DNA of 64,000 nt from assembly GCA_016191425.1 (NCBI GenBank), contig JACPOR010000007.1, positions 1 through 64,000 on the forward strand, in the 5' to 3' direction. This DNA is from Chloroflexota bacterium (GTDB lineage Bacteria; Chloroflexota; Limnocylindria; Limnocylindrales; CSP1-4). The notes under the pieces were generated by a model. The model saw nothing but the letters and a program-made list of their open reading frames with translations. It was not told the origin of the DNA and did no database searches. Of the stretch, positions 7,830-15,497 are shown piece by piece. Made by a program: the position numbers and the translations under genes. Each line of letters begins with the position of its first letter. The stretch's first letter is position 1.

Positions 7830-9220
7830 GTCGAAGGCTCAGGCGTGGCCGGGGGTGCCGGCGCGGCCGCAGCTGCGCCTGCGGGCGTGGCCGTGGCCGC
7901 GCTCGTGGGCACTGCCGCGCTCACGGGCATCGGCGATGCCCCGCTCACGGCTACCGGCGATCCGGCCCGCGCCGCGCCGCGCCGAGGCAGGTGGAGATGG
8001 ACCTCCGTGCCCGCGCCGGGGCGGCTCCGGATCTCGACAGTCCCGCCATGGCGCTCCATCCGCTGGACGATCGAATCGGCGATACCCCGCCGGTCCCCGG
8101 GCACGGCCGCGGGATCGAAACCCGCCCCGCCGTCGCGGACGAAGGCGTTGACCTGGTCGTCCTCGACCTCGACGTAGACGGACACCTCGGCGACCCCGGC
8201 ATGCTTGGCGGCGTTGAGAACCGCCTCGTTACAGGCCGCGACGAGGGCCCGGAGATCGTCGTCGAGCTCGACGTCGCCGACGACGACGGCCTCGACCTTC
8301 ACCTGGTGGGCGAGCTCGAGGCGGCCGGCCATCGCGTCGATCGCATCGTGCAGGCGCACACCGTGAACGCTCGGCGCCCGGCCGTACAGCCAGGCTCGCA
8401 GGTCGCGCTCCTGGGTGCGCGCCAGGGTAGCCATCTCGCGCGGCTCCTTCGATCGCTGGATGAGGGCGAGGGTCTGGAGGACCGAATCGTGGAGGTGGGC
8501 GGCCATCTCCGCGCGGGCCTGGGTCCGGATCCGGCTCGTTCGCTCCTCGATCAGCTCGCTGGCCAGCCGCCACAACCAAGGCCCGGCGAGCAGGGCAAGG
8601 CCGCCAGCCGTGACGATCACCGCCAGGACCACGTTAGCCGCCGTGGCGAGGGTCGTGGTCGCGGCCAGGAAGACGACCATGCCGCCGAGAATCAGCAGCG
8701 CACCGGCGATGAGGCGCGGCCGCGATTCGCGCGTGCGGAGCAGCGCCTCGAGCGGCGTACCGATGCTCGCGAGGTCGAGCCGGCCGCGGCCTTCTTCGCC
8801 GGACCCGCGCGCCCACAGGATCGCGAACCCGATTGCCGCGAGGGTAACCGGCCAGGCGATGCTCTCGCCGAACCAGAGACCGCTGAACCACAGGATGATC
8901 AGGACGCCGGCCACGAGGAGGCCGCCACCGAGCAATTCGCGCGCCGCCGGCCGCGGAACGTGCCCGCTTGTGGGTGCTACCCCGGCGTCGATGGGCTCGG
9001 CCGGGGCGAGGACCCACAGCAGCATGTACGCCACGACCCCGAAGCCGGCCGCGAGGCTCAGGACAATGAAGGCCAGGCGAACGACGAACGGGTCAAGCCC
9101 GAGGTGTTCGGCCACGCCCCCGGCCACACCGGCGAGCATCCGGTTCCTGCGGCTGCGTCGAAGCGTCGATCGCGGGGCTTGCGACTCGATTCCGCGGCGT
9201 GGGAGGTTGAGCTCGGCCAT
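7826..9220 (-). CDS. PspC-domain sensor histidine kinase
   Basis: 464 aa from ATG 9220 (an upstream in-frame extension lacks family residues). A PspC segment lies near residues 25-75 (RMLAGVAGGVAEHLGLDP), followed by several membrane helices up to about residue 215. A HisKA_3-like dimerisation region follows with the likely phospho-His 244 in HLHDSVLQTL, then a HATPase domain with NAAKHA, RDGGAGFDP and DRRGIADSI. It should sense a cell-envelope signal and phosphorylate the response regulator encoded immediately downstream. The domain order is typical of actinobacterial and chloroflexal kinases of this type. Confidence 0.9.
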   Translation of the reverse strand: MAELNLPRRGIESQAPRSTLRRSRRNRMLAGVAGGVAEHLGLDPFVVRLAFIVLSLAAGFGVVAYMLLWVLAPAEPIDAGVAPTSGHVPRPAARELLGGGLLVAGVLIILWFSGLWFGESIAWPVTLAAIGFAILWARGSGEEGRGRLDLASIGTPLEALLRTRESRPRLIAGALLILGGMVVFLAATTTLATAANVVLAVIVTAGGLALLAGPWLWRLASELIEERTSRIRTQARAEMAAHLHDSVLQTLALIQRSKEPREMATLARTQERDLRAWLYGRAPSVHGVRLHDAIDAMAGRLELAHQVKVEAVVVGDVELDDDLRALVAACNEAVLNAAKHAGVAEVSVYVEVEDDQVNAFVRDGGAGFDPAAVPGDRRGIADSIVQRMERHGGTVEIRSRPGAGTEVHLHLPRRGAARAGSPVAVSGASPMPVSAAVPTSAATATPAGAAAAAPAPPATPEPST

Positions 9221-9354
9221 CGCGCTGATCTTCGCACAGGGACCAGCGCGAGCAGGATCGGTGATGACCCTGAGCGCCCGCCGGCCATGGGTCAGGGTCC
9301 GACTCCGGGATGGTCCCGATAGCGCGGGCACCCCCCGGCTCGGACCATGCGCTC

Positions 9355-10593
9355 ATGACTACCGAACAGCCCGAATCTGGCCTTCCCGGGGACCCGTCCG
9401 CCGGTGCCCAACCGGCGAGTGTGCCCGCCGTGGGTGCACGGCCCGCCAATGTCCGACACCTTCGGCGCAGGACCTCTGAGCGGGTGATCGGCGGCGTGGC
9501 CGGAGGACTCGGTGAGTACCTGAACGTCGATCCGATCCTGCTTCGCGTCGCCTTCGCGGGGCTCATGATCTTCGGCGGAGCCGGCCTCGTGCTCTACGTC
9601 GTCGGCTGGCTGCTCATTCCCGAGTCCGGTCGGGACGATTCGATTGTGCAGGCCGCACTTCGGATGGTGGCCCGCCGGACCGGGCGACTCGGCGCGGTCG
9701 CGCTCGTGATCGTCGCGGTGGTGGCCATCGGCCCCTGTGCCAGCAACCGTTTCGATTCGTTCTCCTTCCCGAGCGAGGTGTTCTGGGCGCTCGTCATCGC
9801 GTTGATTGGCGTTGTCCTGTTGTTGCCGGGTCATGAACCGGGCACTGCGGAAGCGCGGGCCTTCGGTCCTCGCGTAGCCGTCGGCGAGTCGGCCGCCGGC
9901 ACGGACCAGCCCGGCCGCAGTGTGGCTGGCGAGGAGGCACCAGGGTGGACTCACCCGTCGCGGCCTGCGCCCCGGGTGCAGGCGCGGTCCCCGCTCGGCT
10001 GGTACACGCTCGCGGGCGCCTTGCTGGTCATCGGTGTGCTGGCCACGGTCGACACGGCCGGGTCCGTCAGAGTCCTGCCGGGCCAGTACTTCGGCGGCGG
10101 GATCCTCGCCCTCGGGATCGGGCTCGTCATCGGCGCATGGAAGGGTCGAGCACGATTGCTCATCCTGGCCGGTCTGGTCGTACTGCCCCTCGCGGCGACC
10201 GCGGCGTTTCTCACGGTCCCGCTCGAGGGTGGGATGGCGGTAAACGACTTCAGACCACAGAACATCGCCGAGGTTCAGGGGGCGTACCGCCTCGTTGCCG
10301 GTCGACTTCGCATCGATCTCACCGACCTCGACGCCGCTGCGACACCGGTCGCACTGTCGGCGAGCGTCGGCGTCGGCGAGATCTTCGTGATCGTTCCTGA
10401 GGACGCCAGCGTCGAGGTGACCGGAACCGTGCAGGCCGGGCAGCTGCTGCTGTTCGGCCGCGAGCACACGGGAACAGGTCTGTCCGATCGCATCTCGGGA
10501 TCAGGCAACGGTTCGGGAGTCGTCCTGATCCTCAGGCTCGATGTCGGCATTGGCCAGGTCCAGGTCGAACGGACCAACATGGGGGGCTACTGA
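9355..10593 (+). CDS. PspC-domain and LiaF-like membrane protein
   Basis: 412 aa from ATG 9355. A PspC domain (about 45-95; RVIGGVAGGLGEYLNVDP) is followed by further membrane helices and a C-terminal region (about 300-412) with GAYRLVAGRLRIDLTDLD and SVGVGEIFVIVPEDASVEV, resembling the LiaF/DUF2154 cell-wall-stress domain. In Firmicutes LiaF restrains a sensor kinase, so a modulator role for the divergent PspC kinase is a reasonable inference. The stop shares one base with the next start (TGATG). Confidence 0.8.
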   Translation: MTTEQPESGLPGDPSAGAQPASVPAVGARPANVRHLRRRTSERVIGGVAGGLGEYLNVDPILLRVAFAGLMIFGGAGLVLYVVGWLLIPESGRDDSIVQAALRMVARRTGRLGAVALVIVAVVAIGPCASNRFDSFSFPSEVFWALVIALIGVVLLLPGHEPGTAEARAFGPRVAVGESAAGTDQPGRSVAGEEAPGWTHPSRPAPRVQARSPLGWYTLAGALLVIGVLATVDTAGSVRVLPGQYFGGGILALGIGLVIGAWKGRARLLILAGLVVLPLAATAAFLTVPLEGGMAVNDFRPQNIAEVQGAYRLVAGRLRIDLTDLDAAATPVALSASVGVGEIFVIVPEDASVEVTGTVQAGQLLLFGREHTGTGLSDRISGSGNGSGVVLILRLDVGIGQVQVERTNMGGY

Positions 10594-10817
10594 TGCGACG
10601 CCACGACTTCGACGCCTTATCGTTCATCTCCGGGCTGCTGTTCGCCGGTGCCGGGCTGGTGCTTCTGGGCGGCGGCGCCGCTCTGGACGGCCTGACGCTC
10701 CCATGGGCCGGTCCGATCGTGGCCATCGGCGTCGCCGCCCTCATCGTGATCGCGGCTCACCCGCGCGCGGTTTCAACAGCGACCGATGAAGCGCCGGCGG
10801 ATCCTCCCGCGACCTGA
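10593..10817 (+). CDS. Small two-helix membrane protein
   Basis: 74 aa with two hydrophobic segments (about 10-30 and 37-55) and a short polar tail. It starts on the TGATG overlap with the PspC/LiaF-like gene, so it is translationally coupled to it. I recognise no family. By context it is probably an accessory of the envelope-stress module. Confidence 0.65.
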   Translation: MRRHDFDALSFISGLLFAGAGLVLLGGGAALDGLTLPWAGPIVAIGVAALIVIAAHPRAVSTATDEAPADPPAT

Positions 10818-10939
10818 CGCGATTCAGGCCCATCGTCGCGGCCTCCCTGGAATTCCGCTCTGTTGTCCCTCCTCGTGTACGATAGTTGCCTGCGCAACGA
10901 CGCGCCCCAAGACGATCACCGAGGTACCGGGACCAGTTC

Positions 10940-11374
10940 ATGATTACGCCTGCTGTACGTGCGGCCTGGGCCGCGGCCAACGAGACGCTCATCCGCGAGA
11001 TCCGCGAGCACGGCCACGCCCTCTCGGGCAACTGGCTGGGCCGTCAGGCGCTCCTCCTCAACACGACGGGCGCACGCAGCGGGCAGCCGCGCCTCAGCCC
11101 CCTCGCCTACTCCGTGGACAACGGCCGCTACATCGTCACGGCCTCCAAGGGCGGCGCCCCGACGCATCCGGGCTGGTACCACAACCTCCTGGCGGACCCG
11201 ATCGCCACCATCGAGGTTGACCGGAAGACGTTCCAGGCTCGAGCGTCCACCGCGGAGGGCGCCGAGCGCGAGCGTCTTTGGCTCCGGCACATCGCGTTGC
11301 ACCCGGGCATCGGCGAGTATCCGAAGCTCACCACCCGGCTCATCCCGGTCGTCATCCTGGATCCGCTGCCGTAG
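10940..11374 (+). CDS. Nitroreductase-family deazaflavin (F420)-dependent oxidoreductase, Ddn-like
   Basis: 144 aa with the split-beta-barrel signature of the Ddn family: LLLNTTGARSGQPRLSPLAY, then IVTASKGGAPTHPGWYHNL, LADPIATIEV and a C-terminal LTTRLIPVVILDPL. Mycobacterial relatives reduce quinones and nitroimidazoles with F420H2. I choose ATG 10940, because an upstream TTG adds only a basic leader with no family match. The PPOX-fold gene at 44849 points the same way, so F420 use by this organism is an inference from two genes. Confidence 0.82.
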   Translation: MITPAVRAAWAAANETLIREIREHGHALSGNWLGRQALLLNTTGARSGQPRLSPLAYSVDNGRYIVTASKGGAPTHPGWYHNLLADPIATIEVDRKTFQARASTAEGAERERLWLRHIALHPGIGEYPKLTTRLIPVVILDPLP

Positions 11375-11416
11375 CGAGCGGCTCCGAATCCGACACGCGG
11401 TCACCGAGGTCGAGGC

Positions 11417-11436
11417 GCTGGAGGAGATCCTCCAGC
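11417..11436. terminator. Inverted repeat downstream of the Ddn-like gene
   Basis: Nine-base arms (GCTGGAGGA and its complement) flank two bases, 42 bases after the stop. This could act as a transcription terminator or pause hairpin, but no T-run follows. The rest of the 274-base gap before amt shows no further recognisable element. Confidence 0.3.
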
Positions 11437-11648
11437 GGCACGTCGCCGCGGCGTGACGACCGGAATCGGACCCTCGGCGTTCCCTTCCTCGAGGTCACTC
11501 GACTGCGCATGGCTCGGGCGCGAGCCTTCCCGTAGTAGCCGAATCAGACAGTCACAGGGCCACGAACGATGAGATCAGGACACAGACGGCCTGTCGGACC
11601 GTACCTACGATGGGTCCCGTCGACTCAACGCGTCGGGAGAGAGGGACG

Positions 11649-12710
11649 ATGACGGGACTGGACACCGGCAATACCGGATTCATGCTGCTGGCCAGCAGCC
11701 TGGTCATGCTCATGACGCCGGGGCTCGCATTCTTCTACGGCGGACTCGTGGGCCGGAAGAACGTCCTCGCGATCATGATGCAGAGCTTCGTGTCCATGGG
11801 CTGGACGACCATCTTGTGGGTCGCCTTTGGATTCTCGCTGAGCTTCTCCGGCGGCAAGGGCGCGATCATCGGAAACCTGGACATGGCGTTCCTCCGGGGC
11901 ATCACGCTGTCAACGCCGTCGCCGAACGAAACGATTCCGATGATCGTGTTCGTCGCCTATCAGATGATGTTCGCGGTCATCACGCCGGCCTTGATCACCG
12001 GGGCCTTCACGAACAGGGTGACGTTCCGCGCCTACATGCTCTTCCTCACCGGCTGGCTGGTTCTGGTTTACTTTCCGTTCGTCCACATGATCTGGGGCGG
12101 TGGGTGGCTGGCGCAGCTGGGCGTTCTCGATTTCGCGGGCGGCATCGTCGTGCACGTGATTGCCGGCATGGCCGCCCTTGCCTCCGTGTTGTTCGTCGGG
12201 CGGCGACGGACACCGGAGGCCGGGCCGCACAGCATCCCGCTGGTGGCTCTCGGCACCGGCCTCCTCTGGTTCGGCTGGTATGGCTTCAACGCCGGAAGTG
12301 AGTTCCGAGTCGACTCGGTGACCGCGATCGCGTTCCTGAACACGGACGTCGCGGCCTCGTTCGCTGCGATCGTCTGGCTGGCACTCGACTGGCGCCTCGC
12401 AAAGCGGCCGAAGTTCCTGGGTCTGCTCACGGGTGCGGTAGCCGGACTCGCCACGATCATCATTCTCCTCGGTGTCTTCGCCACCAAGGCCTGGAACCCC
12501 GCCGGGGCGGACGGTCTGCTCGCCGGAAACCCGTCGTTCTTCTTTGTTGAAGTCGGGGCGGTTGTCTTTGCCTCGGTCTGGTCCATCGGGTTCACCTACG
12601 GCATGCTCTGGCTCATCGACAAGGTCACGCCCGTGCGGGTCACTGCCGAGACGGAAGAGGGCGGCCTCGATCAGGGCCTCCACGGCGAGATCGCCTACGA
12701 GGGCGTGTAG
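11649..12710 (+). CDS. amt: Ammonium transporter lacking an internal block
   Basis: 353-aa Amt/MEP/Rh-family membrane protein. Conserved parts include GLAFFYGGLVGRKN, the pore histidine H169 (equivalent to E. coli AmtB His168) in VVHVIAGMAAL, GWYGFNAGS, and the C-terminal GLDQGLHGEIAYEG that contacts GlnK. GAGGG upstream supports ATG 11649. Between GAVAGLATI and ILLGVFA (residue ~270, near base 12458) about 53 residues of the usual family sequence are absent in frame. They would contain most of two helices and the second pore histidine (GVHG, AmtB His318). As written, conduction is doubtful. Its position beside a ureide locus suits uptake or recycling of ammonia. Confidence 0.88.
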   Translation: MTGLDTGNTGFMLLASSLVMLMTPGLAFFYGGLVGRKNVLAIMMQSFVSMGWTTILWVAFGFSLSFSGGKGAIIGNLDMAFLRGITLSTPSPNETIPMIVFVAYQMMFAVITPALITGAFTNRVTFRAYMLFLTGWLVLVYFPFVHMIWGGGWLAQLGVLDFAGGIVVHVIAGMAALASVLFVGRRRTPEAGPHSIPLVALGTGLLWFGWYGFNAGSEFRVDSVTAIAFLNTDVAASFAAIVWLALDWRLAKRPKFLGLLTGAVAGLATIIILLGVFATKAWNPAGADGLLAGNPSFFFVEVGAVVFASVWSIGFTYGMLWLIDKVTPVRVTAETEEGGLDQGLHGEIAYEGV

Positions 12711-12718
12711 CGCGCCGA

Positions 12719-14290
12719 TCAGGGCGTGGGCAGCCGCCGGAGGCGGAGCGCGAGCGACAGGCTGAGGCAGCGCTCGGGGTCGTCGACGAACGGGCCGATG
12801 ACTTCCTCGATCTTGGCGAGGCGGTTCTTCAGCGTGTTGTAGTGGATGAACAGCTGCCGGGCAGCGAGTGCGCCGTTGCGGGTCGCGAGGAACGTGTCCA
12901 ACGTCTGAACCAGGGCGGTTCCGGTGGCCAGATCGTGGAACTCAAGGGGCCCCAGCACGGACCCGCAGTAGGCCTCGACTTCTGCCTCGGACACGTCGGC
13001 GAGCAGCCGGTCCACACCGAGTTCGGAAAACATCACGAGGTGACCCGGGCCCCGGCTCCACTGACCGATGGCGAGCGCCCGGCGCGCTTCGCCGAAGGAG
13101 AGGTGAATCTGGAGAGGATCCGGGGCAGGTCGGCCGATCCCGACACTGACGACGCCCCTGGGCATGCGCCGGACAGCCTCGGCCAGAAATGCCGTCCCCG
13201 CCTCCCGCAGGCCCGCCCCTCCGCTGCCCGCCGTCGCAACGAGTGCTCCGATCTCGCGGCTCCGCTCCCACGCGATGGCGTTCGGCCCGAGGCTCGCTCG
13301 GGCTGTCTCGGCGAGCCCATGTCGAAGTTCGGTCTCTTCGGGGGTCCCGGCGAGGGCCGAGAAGGGCCGGCCACCGACCGCCTCGACCTCCGCCAGAAGC
13401 ACCGCCCGGGGCGTGGTCAGATCCCAGGCGAACGCCGCAGCCCGCTCCATCAGCACGCTCCGGTCGATGACATGCCCGGTGACGAGTTCTTCGAGACAGA
13501 CGGTCTGAAAACGCCTGTCCGCCTCGGCCACGGCACGCGCCTGAACCTGGCGCAGCGCAGCGATCGTCGCCGCATGCTCGACTGCCTCGAGCTGTTCAGA
13601 TCCCAACCCGGACGCACCGCCGGTCACGAGGACCGCGCCATACCGCTCGGCACCCACCTGGATGGGCTGGACCATCACGTTGCCGTCCAGTTCAACCTCC
13701 GGCGTCGTTCGCCATTGGAGGGCTCCGGTCCCGTCCACGATCCCGACCGGCCGAGAAATCAACTCACTGAGCGCTTCGGCGATCTGGCGCAGACCGCCGC
13801 CGGACAACACGATCGAGGTGAACCGGTCGTGGACGGCCGCTGAGCGCTTGAGTTGGACCGTCTGGGCGGCCAGAATTTCTGACAGGGCCGCATTGATGAT
13901 CTCGTTGAAGGAGGCGTCTGCAGGGAGCTCGATGAGCGCGAAGTTCAGTCGATCCGCAGCCTCGATCATGGCGGCCGGGGTGGCCGACAGGTAGCGGGTC
14001 GGTTTGAGGGCAATCCCCGCGAGGCCTCGCTCTGCCAGTTGGGGAATGAGAGCCGCAAGCGCCGCCGGGTCATCTCGAAGGGGATAGGCAGTGGTCAGGA
14101 GCAGTTCGTCCGGCTTCACCCACTCGAGGATGTCTGGAACCTCCATGACGTTCACCGACCGGACGACGCGATCCAGTCCCGCCGCCCCCCCAACCACCTG
14201 GGCGGCGCGAAGAATCGGCAGCCGAACGATGTCGGTGAGCCGAATCGCGTCGCTGACCCGCGCCTCGGAGAATGGAGTCTGGACCGGCAC
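12719..14290 (-). CDS. pucR: PucR-family transcriptional regulator
   Basis: 523 aa. The N-terminal PucR domain (VVRSVNVMEVPDILEWVKPDELLLTT, about 42-67) is followed by a GAF/GGDEF-like middle. The C-terminal PucR HTH contains LFIHYNTLKNRLAKIEEVIG followed by a long recognition helix. PucR proteins activate purine and ureide catabolism. It is divergent from the allH operon across about 50 bases and convergent with amt, so it is the likely local regulator of both. The start is a GTG sitting at the predicted transcription start, hence probably leaderless. Confidence 0.9.
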   Translation of the reverse strand: MPVQTPFSEARVSDAIRLTDIVRLPILRAAQVVGGAAGLDRVVRSVNVMEVPDILEWVKPDELLLTTAYPLRDDPAALAALIPQLAERGLAGIALKPTRYLSATPAAMIEAADRLNFALIELPADASFNEIINAALSEILAAQTVQLKRSAAVHDRFTSIVLSGGGLRQIAEALSELISRPVGIVDGTGALQWRTTPEVELDGNVMVQPIQVGAERYGAVLVTGGASGLGSEQLEAVEHAATIAALRQVQARAVAEADRRFQTVCLEELVTGHVIDRSVLMERAAAFAWDLTTPRAVLLAEVEAVGGRPFSALAGTPEETELRHGLAETARASLGPNAIAWERSREIGALVATAGSGGAGLREAGTAFLAEAVRRMPRGVVSVGIGRPAPDPLQIHLSFGEARRALAIGQWSRGPGHLVMFSELGVDRLLADVSEAEVEAYCGSVLGPLEFHDLATGTALVQTLDTFLATRNGALAARQLFIHYNTLKNRLAKIEEVIGPFVDDPERCLSLSLALRLRRLPTP

Positions 14291-14326
14291 GCACTATGAA
14301 TACCTGACAGTGGATGTCCGCGTCAA
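14290..14326 (-). promoter_or_regulatory. Predicted sigma70-type promoter of pucR
   Basis: On the minus strand TTGACG (complement of 14321-14326) and TATTCA (complement of 14297-14302) are separated by 18 bases. Transcription would start near 14290, the first base of the GTG start codon. The element lies within the ~51-base region shared with the divergent allH operon, so PucR binding here could control both directions. Confidence 0.5.
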
Positions 14327-14341
14327 TGTGGAGATCGGCTA

Positions 14342-15436
14342 GTGACGGTAGGAGAACCGCTGCCTACGCTTCAGGCGATGCACCTGACGTCGACACGGCC
14401 CGGCCAGCTTGACGCCACGCTCGTCAGCGACGCCATTCGGCCGCACCTCGAACGCGGTCGGAGCGGCGTCGTCCACAGCGTCTTCCGGGCGGTCGTTAAC
14501 CTCGAGACCCGGGACGGCTTGATCACGATCGGGGGCCCGTCAGTCGAGCCGCTCCCCCACGGGCTGCGCACCCGCGGGCCGCTCGACTTCCAGACCATGG
14601 GGCTGCGACCCGGCCAGCACGTGATCCTGGATCGGCGGTGGATCCGAATCCCCGCGTGCGACATCGACATTGACCTATCCCTGGCCGCCAACTGGTCACC
14701 GAGGCTGCCCGCAAACGATCCCGAACTGGCCCGGGCCAGGTGGCGCATTCGCGCCCGGGACGTACGGAGCCTCGTGGCCGCCGCAGTCCGAGCGCGTCCC
14801 GGATCGAGAGACGGCCTCGGCGACCTGATCGACACCGACGGACACAGCCCGTTGCGACCGGTGGCTCGTCTCGCGGCGCCGCGCCTCGAACGCCTCGCCA
14901 GCGCCGTCCGCGACGCCGATCCGTCAGCGGCCGGCACGGCGGCCGAGTCGCTGGTTGGGCTGGGACCGGGCCTGACTCCATCGGGAGACGACGCGCTCAT
15001 CGGAATGGCCGCGGCGCTCACCGCGCTGGCCGCGCCCGGGACCCTCGACGCCACGTTCCTCCGTCGCGCCGTGGAAACGGCCCCGAACCGGACGACAGCC
15101 GTGAGCACGACGTTCCTCCGCCACGCTGCGGCCGGCGAATTCTGCGGCGGTCTGCATGGTCTCATGGCCGGGCTCACCGGGCCGGATCCGTCCGAAGTGC
15201 GCTCGGCGATTGAGCGCTCCGTGGCCTTCGGCGCAACGTCGGGTGCGGACACGCTGGTGGGAGTCCTCATGGGGCTCGATGCCATGGTGGCGAGCGTTCT
15301 CGATGCCCCCGCCGTATCCGTTGTCGGTGCCCTCGCCGCGTCCGCTCCGGGCCAGGCGAGGACCGCTCCGGGCCAGGCGAGGACCGCTCCGGGCCAGGCG
15401 AGGACCGCTCCGGGCCAGGCGAGGACCGCGGCGTGA
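14342..15436 (+). CDS. allH: Oxamate carbamoyltransferase subunit AllH (DUF2877)
   Basis: 364-aa DUF2877 protein with the family core ESLVGLGPGLTPSGDDALIG around residues 200-219. In E. coli the homologous AllH (YlbF) works with AllF and AllG as the oxamate carbamoyltransferase of anaerobic allantoin use, converting oxalurate and phosphate to oxamate and carbamoyl phosphate. The GTG start has GGAG eight bases upstream. The C-terminus ends in four APGQART-like repeats encoded by 21-bp tandem copies, unlikely to belong to the fold. It is first in the operon, divergent from pucR. Confidence 0.82.
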   Translation: MTVGEPLPTLQAMHLTSTRPGQLDATLVSDAIRPHLERGRSGVVHSVFRAVVNLETRDGLITIGGPSVEPLPHGLRTRGPLDFQTMGLRPGQHVILDRRWIRIPACDIDIDLSLAANWSPRLPANDPELARARWRIRARDVRSLVAAAVRARPGSRDGLGDLIDTDGHSPLRPVARLAAPRLERLASAVRDADPSAAGTAAESLVGLGPGLTPSGDDALIGMAAALTALAAPGTLDATFLRRAVETAPNRTTAVSTTFLRHAAAGEFCGGLHGLMAGLTGPDPSEVRSAIERSVAFGATSGADTLVGVLMGLDAMVASVLDAPAVSVVGALAASAPGQARTAPGQARTAPGQARTAPGQARTAA

Positions 15437-15497
15437 CCGTCCAGGCGAGGACCGCTCCGGACCGGGCGAGGACCGCGGCGTGATCGTCCAGGCGAGA
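15344..15497. repeat. 21-bp tandem repeat and duplicated allH/allF junction
   Basis: Four perfect 21-bp copies (15344-15427) encode the AllH C-terminal tail. They run into a 47-bp duplication: the stretch with GCGAGGACCGCGGCGTGA occurs once at the allH stop and again at the allF start (GTG at 15433 and at 15480). Only the second GTG is in the allF frame. The repeat thus spans the last AllH codons, the stop and the ribosome-binding region of allF. Confidence 0.9.

Noticed and set aside
11375-11456. Short frame after the Ddn-like gene with a plausible amphipathic tail (VEALEEILQRH)
   Set aside because: It has no start or family support and overlaps an inverted repeat. It could be the remnant of a lost gene but this cannot be shown.
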